Shown here: positions 1-8,200 of the stretch, piece by piece
How positions within the stretch are numbered: position 1 is the first letter of the stretch
Layout of the letters: each line of letters starts with the position of its first letter
From: Provencibacterium sp.
GTDB lineage: Bacteria > Bacillota > Clostridia > Oscillospirales > Ruminococcaceae
DNA: 64,000 nucleotides
Reading direction: 5' to 3'
Assembly: GCA_022792175.1 (NCBI GenBank)
Contig: JAAWAN010000013.1
Span: 62,001 to 126,000, forward strand
Made by a program: the position numbers and the translations under genes
The notes under the pieces: generated by a model
Seen by the model: the letters and a program-made list of their open reading frames with translations, nothing else
The model's database searches: none
Told to the model about the DNA's origin: nothing

Positions 1-935
1 GAAGCTACCTCGGCCGCACGGGGCAACTCAAAATAGACAAAGTTGGTGTGTGTCTCATAGACCCTGCCAATCTGCACCGGAAATTCCCCGGCCAGCCGGC
101 GGATATCTTTTTCCAGCGCTTTGGCATAGCCCGCCATCTCCCGCGCCGAGTGCCGGATATATTGCGGGTCTTCCAGAATGGCAGCGGCCGCCGCCTGAGT
201 CAGCGCATTCACATTGTAGGGGGATTTGACCGCCTTGAGGGCGAGTATCAGCGCTTCACTGCCGATGGCAAAGCCGAGCCGCGCGCCCGCAAGCCCCCCC
301 GCCTTCGAGCAGGTGCGCAGCACCAGAAGGTTCTGGCAGCACTCGGTAAGGCCGATGACCGAATCCTCAGAAAATTCCATGTAGGCCTCATCCACCACCA
401 CCAGCGCCGGGGTGCCCTTCACCAGCCGCTCGACCTCCTCGTGCCCCAAAAGCAGCGAGGTGGGGTTGCAGGGGTTGGAGAAAACGAGCATCTGCACCCC
501 CTCGCGGTTTATTTTTTCCAGCACCGCATCCACATCGATTGTCAGGTCCTCCCGCTTTTCAAGCGGCACCGGCGTCAGCTCGGCGAGCGCATCATAAAAG
601 GCATACATCGAAAAATCCGTCTCGAAGAAGGCGGCCTTCGCCCCCTTTTCGAGCAGGGTGTAGCTTAGTAGGCTCAAAATTTCATCCAGCCCGCTCCCGG
701 CGACCAGCCGGCTCTCCCTTACCCCATAGAGCCGGGCGGCCAGCCGGCAGCACTCGGCCGCATAGGGGTCCGGATAGCGGCGCAGCTCCACCTGTGAGAG
801 GCGCTGCAGCACCCTTTGGTGCAGCGCCTCGGGAAGCGGAAAGCAGCTCTCGTTGGCGTCCATGCGGATGCTCATCTCCCCGGTGATGGGCGCATAGGGG
901 GTGAGGGAGAGCACCTTTCGCGGCAGCGTATACAT
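1..935 (-). CDS. hisC: Histidinol-phosphate aminotransferase, 3' end off the window
   Basis: PLP-dependent fold-type I aminotransferase of histidine synthesis; it converts imidazole acetol phosphate to histidinol phosphate using glutamate. The frame is open from an ATG at 935 to the window edge (311 complete codons), so about the last 40-50 residues are missing. Visible motifs are the substrate loop SNPCNPTS (residues about 153-160), DEAY (182-185) and the PLP-lysine motif TCSKAGGLAGARLGFA with Lys211. A GGAGG site lies 7 nt before the ATG. The start is 14 nt after the hisD stop, so the two genes are almost certainly cotranscribed (hisZG-hisD-hisC order). Later his genes would be expected beyond the left edge. 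Confidence 0.95.
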   Translation of the reverse strand, partial: MYTLPRKVLSLTPYAPITGEMSIRMDANESCFPLPEALHQRVLQRLSQVELRRYPDPYAAECCRLAARLYGVRESRLVAGSGLDEILSLLSYTLLEKGAKAAFFETDFSMYAFYDALAELTPVPLEKREDLTIDVDAVLEKINREGVQMLVFSNPCNPTSLLLGHEEVERLVKGTPALVVVDEAYMEFSEDSVIGLTECCQNLLVLRTCSKAGGLAGARLGFAIGSEALILALKAVKSPYNVNALTQAAAAAILEDPQYIRHSAREMAGYAKALEKDIRRLAGEFPVQIGRVYETHTNFVYFELPRAAEVA

Positions 936-949
936 CTGTTTTCCTCCGT

Positions 950-2239
950 TCATTCCTTTTCAAAGCGGATGGAGACCGCGCTCGCATGCGCCGTCAGCCC
1001 TTCGGTGCGCGCAAGCAGCTCGATATCCTCCCGGGCGCCCGAGAGCGCCTCGCGGGTATAGTAGATAAAGCTCGAGCGCTTAATAAAGCTGTCAACCGAG
1101 AGGGGGGAGAAAAAGCGCGCCGTTCCGCTCGTGGGGAGTACATGGTTCGGCCCGGCATAGTAGTCGCCGAGCGGCTCGGGAGCAAAATTCCCGAGGAATA
1201 TGCTGCCGGCGTTGTCGAGCCTTCCCACATATTCCAGCGGGTTTTCGCAGCAGACCTCCAGGTGCTCGGGAGCGACCCGGTTGGCAAGCTCCACCATCTG
1301 CGTCCTGTCCCGGCAGACGATCACCGCCCCCCAGTCCTTTAACGACTGCTCGATAATCTCCCGGCGGGAGAGAAGCGCCGTCTGTTTTTCCAGCTCCTCT
1401 ATAACCGCATCGGCCATCTTTTCCGAGTCGGTCAGCAGAATGGCGCTGGCCATCCGGTCGTGCTCCGCCTGAGAGAGCAGGTCGGCGGCCACATAGCGGG
1501 GGTTGGCTGTCCCGTCCGCCATCACCAGAATCTCGCTCGGCCCGGCAATCATGTCGATATCCACCACGCCATAGAGAAGCTTTTTAGCCGTCGCCACATA
1601 GATATTGCCCGGGCCTACAATCTTATCAACCCGCGGAATCGTCCCGGTTCCATAGCAGAGCGCAGCGACCGCCTGCGCGCCGCCGCAGAGGAACACCCGG
1701 TCCACCCCGGCAATCGCCGCGGCAAGCAGAATATCCGGATTGGCCTGTCCGTTCTGGGGCGGGGTGACCATGATAAGCTCGCGCACCCCTGCAATTTTGG
1801 CCGGTATGGCATTCATCAAAACAGTAGAGGGGTAGGCCGCCGTCCCACCCGGGACATACAGCCCGACCCGGTCGAGCCCCCGCAGCCGCTGGCCGAGAAT
1901 CACCCCGTCCGCCTGCAGGTCGACAAAGGCCTCCCGCTTCTGGCGCTGGTGGAAAGTGGCTATCTTCTCCTGCGCATTTAAAAGCGCCTGCACCAGCTTC
2001 GGGTCCGCAGAGGTCAGCGCATCGTTTATCTCCTCCCGGCTTACCTCGAGGCGCTCAGGGCTGCTGCCGTCAAAGCGTTCGGCATAGTCCTTCAGCGCCG
2101 CATCCCCCCGGGCGCGCACCTCATCAATAATGGCGCGCACCGTTTCGCTCACCCTGTGGTCGGTTTCCTCGCTGCGCTCCCGCAGCGAGGAAAGCAGTTC
2201 CTTTTCCGCCGACCCGTCGGCCATGACCTTTTGTATCAT
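950..2239 (-). CDS. hisD: Histidinol dehydrogenase
   Basis: Zinc- and NAD-dependent enzyme that catalyses the last two steps of histidine synthesis, histidinol to histidine. The 429-residue length is normal for the family. Family motifs are intact: IAGPSEILVMAD near the middle, VAPEHLEV, and GDYYAGPNHVLPTSGTAR in the C-terminal third, which carries conserved active-site and metal-binding residues. I chose the ATG at 2239, which follows a GGGGAG ribosome site by 8 nt; a TTG one codon upstream (2242) is in frame and also possible. The gene lies 110 nt after hisZG and 14 nt before hisC on the same strand. Confidence 0.96.
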   Translation of the reverse strand: MIQKVMADGSAEKELLSSLRERSEETDHRVSETVRAIIDEVRARGDAALKDYAERFDGSSPERLEVSREEINDALTSADPKLVQALLNAQEKIATFHQRQKREAFVDLQADGVILGQRLRGLDRVGLYVPGGTAAYPSTVLMNAIPAKIAGVRELIMVTPPQNGQANPDILLAAAIAGVDRVFLCGGAQAVAALCYGTGTIPRVDKIVGPGNIYVATAKKLLYGVVDIDMIAGPSEILVMADGTANPRYVAADLLSQAEHDRMASAILLTDSEKMADAVIEELEKQTALLSRREIIEQSLKDWGAVIVCRDRTQMVELANRVAPEHLEVCCENPLEYVGRLDNAGSIFLGNFAPEPLGDYYAGPNHVLPTSGTARFFSPLSVDSFIKRSSFIYYTREALSGAREDIELLARTEGLTAHASAVSIRFEKE

Positions 2240-2349
2240 CAATATTTCTCCCCTTTTCTGTCGTTTCCTTTTTCTGCCTGCCGTTTAAGGCCGAAAGTTT
2301 TGGGCACGCTTCTGCAGAGCCCTTTTAATCGGCCGCCCAAAATCCCTGC

Positions 2350-3984
2350 TCATTTCTCCGGCCGCTCCGCCTGCTCCTGCAGGTAGCCTTCCATCTGAGA
2401 AATCAGCCGCTCAACCGGCTGCTGGCGCAGCTTCATCGAGGCGGTGTTGACAATCATCCGGGCGGAAACGGGGGCAATCTCCTCTATCACTGAGAGCCCG
2501 TTCTCCCGGAGCGTCGACCCGGTCTCCACAATATCTACAATCCCATCGCACAGGCCGATGAGCGGTGCCAGCTCGACCGACCCTTCGATTTTAACGATGT
2601 TGACATCCAGCCCCAGGCTTTCAAAATAATCGAGGGCGACATGCGGATATTTCGAAGCAATCCGCTGGGCGCGGTAGCCGCCGAAGACCGCTTCGCGGCT
2701 TTTGGCCGCCAGGGCAAACCGGCAGCGCCCGAAGCCAAGGTCCAAAACCTCATAAAAGCTGCCGCCGTTTTCCATAATGGTGTCCTTGCCGACAATCCCG
2801 ATATCCGCCACCCCGTTTTCCACATAGGTAATGACATCCGCCGCCTTCGCCAGAATGACCCGGATGCCGCTCTCCCCCAGCGGCAGCACCAACCGCCGCC
2901 CCTTCTCCTCGAGCGCCGAGCAGTCGTAGCCGAGGGCAGAAAGCAGCTGGGCGGTTTTCTTTTCCAGCCGGCCTTTGGTGAGCGCGAGGGTCAGCCCCTC
3001 CCCCTGCTGCTCCCCGCCGCCGGTAAGTCCGCGGCTGACGAGCGAGGCGTTGACGCCAAAGCCGGTCGCGGGAAGATCCCTTCCGAAGCGCCCGAGCAGC
3101 CGGTCATAGCGCCCGCCCGAGAGCACCGCCTCCCCCGAGCCCTCCATATATCCGCGAAAGATAACGCCAGTGTAGTAATCGGCATCGTTAATGAGCCCCA
3201 AATCGATGGCGACATTTTCATGAAGCCCCGCCTCTCTCAGCTTTTCGAGCAGCTCCTCCAAATAGTCGAGCGCCTTTATCCCCTCTTTTTCCGGCTGCAG
3301 CGCGCGCGCACGCGCGAGCACATCCTTCGCGCCGAACAGCCGGGGCAGCGCGCAGAGCGCGCGGGCGGCCGGCTGCTCCAAAAAGGGGGAAAGCAGGTCG
3401 GAGAGCTGGGCATAGCTTTTCTGCTCGATGAGCGCACGCGCCTGCTCCTTCACCGTCTCCTCCGCCGAAAGCGCCCCCATCAGCGAACGGAAGAAACCGA
3501 TGTGGCAGATTTCCAGCCGGTAGCCATTTCCCAGCGCGCGCAGGCTCTGGGAGGCGAGCGAGAGGATTTCGACATCTGCCGTCATCCCCCTTTCCCCGAT
3601 AAGCTCAACCCCCACCTGGGAAAACTCCGCCTCCTTGCCGGAATGCTCCCGCGCAACGGAATAAACCTGCTGGCTGTAATAAAGCCGGATGGGCAGCGGG
3701 GCATTTTTCAGCCGGGTTCCACAGAGCCGGGCAATAGGCAGCGTGCAGTCCGGGCGCAGGCAGCAGAGCCGCCCGCCGCCATCCATCAGCCGCACCATCC
3801 GCTGGGAAACGGCGGCATCCGCCGAAAAAACGCCGCTGTATTCAATCGAAGGGGTCATCACCTCGCGAAAGCCGTTCCCGGCATAGAGGGTGCATAGCCG
3901 GCTCTGCACCCCGCGCAGCGCCTCGCATTCCTCATAGAGCAGATCCCGGGCTGAAGCGGGGGTCAGCCTGTCCGTGCGTTCCAT
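2350..3984 (-). CDS. hisZ/hisG: Fused HisZ-HisG: ATP phosphoribosyltransferase regulatory and catalytic parts in one chain
   Basis: First step of histidine synthesis, condensing ATP with PRPP. Residues 1 to about 330 form a HisRS-like HisZ domain with a class II aminoacyl-tRNA-synthetase core; LRPDCTLPIARL and the VLSGGRYDRLLGRFG motif 3-like segment are visible. Residues about 333-544 are a complete short-form HisG (starts LTLALTKGRLEKKTAQLL) with the PRPP-binding loop DIVETGSTLRENGL. Short-form HisG normally needs separate HisZ subunits in a hetero-octamer; here both are one uninterrupted 544-codon frame, joined by a Gly/Glu/Gln-rich linker. The ATG at 3984 follows GGGAGG by 6 nt. First gene of the his operon in this window. 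Confidence 0.95.
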   Translation of the reverse strand: MERTDRLTPASARDLLYEECEALRGVQSRLCTLYAGNGFREVMTPSIEYSGVFSADAAVSQRMVRLMDGGGRLCCLRPDCTLPIARLCGTRLKNAPLPIRLYYSQQVYSVAREHSGKEAEFSQVGVELIGERGMTADVEILSLASQSLRALGNGYRLEICHIGFFRSLMGALSAEETVKEQARALIEQKSYAQLSDLLSPFLEQPAARALCALPRLFGAKDVLARARALQPEKEGIKALDYLEELLEKLREAGLHENVAIDLGLINDADYYTGVIFRGYMEGSGEAVLSGGRYDRLLGRFGRDLPATGFGVNASLVSRGLTGGGEQQGEGLTLALTKGRLEKKTAQLLSALGYDCSALEEKGRRLVLPLGESGIRVILAKAADVITYVENGVADIGIVGKDTIMENGGSFYEVLDLGFGRCRFALAAKSREAVFGGYRAQRIASKYPHVALDYFESLGLDVNIVKIEGSVELAPLIGLCDGIVDIVETGSTLRENGLSVIEEIAPVSARMIVNTASMKLRQQPVERLISQMEGYLQEQAERPEK

Positions 3985-4056
3985 AAAAAACCTCCCAAAT
4001 GCCCTCTTTCCTGCGCAGGGCGGCGCAGAAAGGAGAGCCTGAATCCTCTTTATCGG

Positions 4057-4272
4057 TTATTTTTCAGCATAATCCTCCGGGGAGAAGCTTTCTGAAAGCG
4101 CGGCATCCTCAAAAAGGACCGGCTGCAGAATAAAGGTCGTTATCGAATTTCCCATAAGCTCTGTGGTAAACCCGTCTTCACGGGCCAAAAGCGGCACCAG
4201 CGGCGTCCAGCTCTCCCCGCCCTCAATCTGTCCGCCGGCGTTTTCACAAAAAGTGCCGCTTTTCCTTTTGCT
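4057..4272 (-). pseudogene. Start-less C-terminal protein remnant, possibly from a glycoside hydrolase
   Basis: This open frame begins directly after an in-frame TAA at 4273-4275, has no plausible start codon near its beginning, and ends with TAA at 4057. It encodes about 71 residues, including GTFCENAGGQIEGGESW, LVPLLAREDGFTTELMGNS and ITTFILQP. The stretch GNSITTFIL resembles the last beta-strand of clan-A glycoside hydrolases, where an accessory domain closes the chain; that assignment rests on pattern memory only. The most likely explanation is the 3' stump of a deleted gene. It sits between the promoter at 4286-4315 and hisZG, so it is probably now a transcribed leader of the his operon. 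Confidence 0.45.
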
Positions 4273-4285
4273 TTAATGTGCTACT

Positions 4286-4315
4286 ATATTACCACATGAA
4301 ATCATCTGCTGTCAA
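4286..4315 (-). promoter_or_regulatory. Probable sigma-A promoter upstream of the his operon
   Basis: On the minus strand TTGACA (4315-4310) is followed after 18 nt by TAATAT (4291-4286). No start-bearing gene lies between this promoter and hisZG at 3984; only the remnant at 4057-4272 does. It is therefore the best visible promoter for hisZG-hisD-hisC. The TATAGTAGCAC string overlapping the -10 recurs upstream of the LafB-like gene at 33568-33578. Confidence 0.55.
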
Positions 4316-4341
4316 TAGCCTCGAAAAAAGCGGCAAAAAGC

Positions 4342-4895
4342 TCAGCCGTTCAGTGCTTCCTTTACCCGCTGCAGATTCTCGGAGAGCGGCTGCGTGCCAT
4401 CCAGCACCGGCAGCGGGCAGGAAAGCTGTTTCTGCCACTGGTCGTGGTTCTTTTTGCTGCGTATCTTCTCATCGCCCGTATCGTAGGCGGCGGCCCAGCG
4501 GAGAAATTCCTGATGGGCCTCTTCTATATCCCGCCCGGCTCAATGCGCGCGCCGAAGCGCTCCCGCTCCCGCCGCCGGAGCCGTTCAATGCGCACCCCGG
4601 TTTCTGTCACCAGCCGAATGCAGAGGGTAAAACAGGGGATGAGCGCATCTCCCCAGCCGGCCAGCGAGCCGGAAACAACCGCTTTTTCGGCCCTCAGGAT
4701 GTCTGCGCGCATCAGCCGAACCCGCTCTGCCGCCTCCCGCTTTTCGGTGAACGGCGGGTCGGTGGGCAGCCAGAAATAATCGTCTGAATCGAGCGGCGTG
4801 TAGGCGAGATTCTGACAGATATAGCGCGCCAACGTCGTCATCCCCGAGCCGGAGGCGCCAAAGATATGAATGACGCTTCTTTCGCTTTCCCTCAT
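4342..4895 (-). pseudogene. P-loop nucleotide-kinase-like ATPase interrupted by a one-base frameshift
   Basis: The N-terminal 123 codons read MRESERSVIHIFGASGSGMT and onward, with a P-loop-like GASGSGMTT, and end early at a TAG just after ARIEPGGI. Adding one G to the GGG run on the coding strand (CCC at 4530-4532) joins this frame to a perfectly matching continuation (DIEEAHQEFLRWAAAYDTGD, then RSKKNHDQWQKQLSCPLPV), giving 184 residues, a normal length for this adenylate-kinase-like AAA family. The glycine-rich loop lacks the usual Walker lysine (GSGMTT rather than GSGKTT); from memory, members of this family often carry GSGTTT. An AGGAGG site precedes the ATG at 4895. It lies 14 nt after the small gene at 4910-5111. 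True mutation and sequencing error cannot be told apart here. Confidence 0.8.
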
Positions 4896-4909
4896 CTCTT
4901 TCCCTCCTC

Positions 4910-5111
4910 TTATTTTATCCGGTGAAAGAGCACCGTCTGCTCCTTCGTCGACTTTTGTAGCTCATAGCCATAGACGGTGAGCTCCTTTTTATCTTTTAAA
5001 AAGGAGTGATCGAGCGGGACCCCGCTATCTCCCCGATCTGCTCAAAGCGAAGGCAGAGGCTCTCTTCCCCGCTTTTTTGGTGGCTTCCCACAAGGCCATA
5101 TATTTACTCAT
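4910..5111 (-). pseudogene. Small conserved Firmicutes-type protein with two one-base frameshifts
   Basis: An ATG at 5111 preceded by GGAGG (8 nt) opens MSKYMALWEA, but the frame breaks twice. Adding one base to the A6 run (T6 at 5073-5078 on the plus strand) and one to the G4 run (C4 at 5020-5023) restores exactly 67 residues: MSKYMALWEATKKSGEESLC, then LRFEQIGEIAGVPLDHSFLK, ending LFHRIK before the TAA at 4910. The restored text matches, from memory, a widespread family of about 65-70 residues with the pattern LxFEEIxxIAGxPxDHSFL; its function is unknown to me. It is the first gene of a two-gene unit with the kinase-like gene. Both breaks are homopolymer contractions. Confidence 0.75.
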
Positions 5112-5156
5112 CCGCACCGCCTCCGAAAGCCCGGAATTTCTTTCATATAAAGCCGG

Positions 5157-5200
5157 AAAATCCCGGCAGCCTTTGGAGATCCCGGCTGCCGGGATTTTTT
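5157..5200 (-). terminator. Rho-independent terminator after polC
   Basis: A stem pairs AAATCCCGGCAGCC (from 5158) with GGCTGCCGGGATTT (to 5198) around a loop of about a dozen bases. It touches the polC stop codon at 5200-5202. The plus-strand side ends in a T7 run, so it may work in both directions. It closes the long pyrH-polC operon. Confidence 0.8.
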
Positions 5201-8200
5201 TAAAACAGGGTAATCTGGCTGGATTCGGGAAGGGAGACGAGCGCGCCAATCTCCCGCAGCGTTTCGATAACCGCCTTGGAAACGCCCGCGCGGGCAGAGA
5301 TATCCTCTACCGATATATATTCCCCCGCCTTCCCCGCCTCCTGCAGCTGGCGGGCCGCCGCCTCGCCGAGGCCCTTTAAGGAGGTAAAGGGCAGGCGGAT
5401 TTTCCCCTCCTCCAGAAGATAGCGGGTCGCATCTGACCGGTAGAGGTCGACCGGCAGAAAGGAAAACCCGCGTGCGAGCATCTCGTTGATAACAAGCAGC
5501 GTCTGATACTGATCCTCTTCCTTGACGCTGCGCTCATTGCCCTTCTGCTTGAGGTTTCCCGCCTTGCGGCGCACCTCGTCGCGGCCCATGATGGCGGCCT
5601 GCGCATCAAAATCGCCGCCGCGTACGGTGAAAAAGGCGGCATAGTAGGCGAGCGGCTCATACACCTTGTACCATCCGAGGCGGATGGCAGCGATGACATA
5701 GGCGGCGGCGTGTGCCTTCGGGAACATGTATTTAATCTTAAAGCAGCTGTCAATATACCACTGGGGAACATCGTGTTCTCTCATGGCGCTGATGTGCTCC
5801 TCGGTCAAAAGCCTGCTCGCGTTGCCCTTTCTGGTAATCTCCATAATTTTAAAGGCCATCTTCGGCTCAAGCCCGTGGTGCAGCAGATAGACCATGATGT
5901 TGTCGCGCGTTCCGATTACCTCGCTGATGGTGCAGACCTTATTGTGAATAAGCTCCTGCGCATTGCCCAGCCAAACGTCCATCCCATGCGAGAGGCCGGA
6001 AATCTGCAGAAGGTCGCTGAAGGTTTTCGGCTGCGACTCCTGCAGCATGCCGCGCACAAACGAGGTGCCCATCTCGGGCAACGAGAGGGTGCCGGTGTTG
6101 CAGTCAATATCCTCCTGCGTTACGCCGAGCGCCCTGGGGGAGGTAAAAAGCGAATAGACTGCCGGGTCGCTCATCGAAACAGAGAGCACCGGGATACCGG
6201 TCATATCCTCAAGATGCTTATAGAGCGTCGGCACATCGTGCCCGAGAATATCAAGCTTTAACAGCGTATCGTGCATCGAATGGAAATCAAAGTGGGTGGT
6301 CGTCACATTCGAGCCGGGGTCGTCCGCCGGGCGCTGCACCGGGCAGAAATCATAGATTTCATACTGCCGCGGCACGACCACCATCCCGCCCGGGTGCTGC
6401 CCGGTGGTGCGCTTGACGCCCGAGCAGCCGATCGAAAGCCGGTCAATCTCCGCCTTGTGCAGCACCAGCCCGCGCTCCTCCATGTATTTCATCACAAAGC
6501 CATAGGCTGTTTTCTGGGCGATGGTTGAAATGGTGCCCGCCTTGAAGACATGGCTCGAGCCGAACAGCTCCTCGGTGTAGCGATGGGCCTGTGTCTGATA
6601 TTCGCCGGAGAAGTTTAAATCGATATCCGGCTCCTTGTCCCCGTCAAACCCGAGGAAGGTCTCGAAGGGGATATCGTGCCCGTCGCGGCGCATCGGCTCC
6701 CCGCATGCGGGGCAGTTTTTTTCCGGCAGGTCGAACCCGGAGCCGACGCTGCCGTCAGTAAAGAATTCCGAATGCTTGCATTTTTCGCAGATATAGTGGG
6801 GAGCCAGCGGGTTGACCTCCGAGATGCCCGCCATAATGGCGACAAAGGAGGAGCCGACCGAGCCGCGCGAGCCGACGAGGTAGCCGTTCTCCTCGCTGTT
6901 TTTCACCAGCTTCTGGGCGATGATATACATCACCGCAAAGCCATGCTTGATGATGGAGGAGAGCTCGCGGTCGAGCCGGCTGCGCACAATCTCGGGCAGC
7001 GGGTCGCCGTAAAGCTCCTTCGCGCGCGCCCAGCAGATGCGCTGCAGATCCTCCTCCGCCCCATCAATCGTCGGGGTGAAGGTCCCCTTCGGGATGGGGC
7101 GCAGCTGTTCGACCATATCGGCAATTTTGTTGGTGTTTTCCACCACCACCTCATAAGCCTTTTTTTCGCCGAGGTAGGCAAATTCCTCGAGCATCTCATC
7201 AGTGGTGCGCAGGTAGAGCGGGGCCTGCAGCTCGGCATCCTTAAAGCCCTGCCCGGCCATTAAAATCTCGCGGAACTTCGCATCTCCCGGGTCGAGAAAA
7301 TGCACATCGCAGGTGGCGCAGACCGGCAGCCCCAGCTTCTCCCCCAGCCGGACGATGGTGCGGTTTAAGTCCTGCAGCCCCCGCTCATCCGGCACGCGGC
7401 CCTCGCGCATTAAAAAGGCGTTGTTGGCAATCGGCTGGATTTCGAGATAATCATAAAAACGGGCGATGTCGCAGAGCGTTCCCCAGTTTTTCCCGTCGAG
7501 TACCGCGCGGAACAGCTCGCCCGCCTCGCAGGCCGAGCCGACGATAAGCCCCTCCCGGTGGCGGACCAGCTCGCTCTTCGGAATGCGCGGGCGCTTAAAG
7601 TAGTAATCAATATGGGAAATGGAAATCAGCTGATAGAGGTTGCGCAGCCCCGCCTGGTTTTTGGCCAGGAGAATCACATGGTAGCTCGGCAGCTTCTTCG
7701 GGTCGCCGCCGCCGAGCGCGACGTTGATTTTCCCCACCTCCTCTATCCCATAGTCGCTGCGCAGGGTGCCAAGAAAGCGGATGAAAATCTCGGCGAGGAT
7801 GTTGGCATCATCCACCGCGCGGTGGTGGTTAAACTCCCCGAGCTTTAATTTGGCGGCCACCGTATCCAGCTTGTGGTTTTTAAGGTCGGGATAAAGGGCG
7901 CGCGCAATGGCAACGGTATCCACCGCCGTAAAGGCATATTCCTGCTTTGTGCGCCCGCAGGCCGCGCGGATAAAGCCGGTGTCAAAGGGGGCGTTGTGCG
8001 CCACCAGCACCCGGCTGCCGGCGCAGAAGGCAAAAAACGAGGCGAGCGCCTCGGCTTCCAGCGGCGCATCAGCCACCATGGCATCGGTAATGCCGGTGAG
8101 CTCGGTAATCTTCTGGGGAATCGGCCGCTCGGGGTTGACAAAGCTGGAAAAGCGGCTGACAATCTCCCCCTTTTCCAGGCGCACCGCGCCGATTTCGGTG

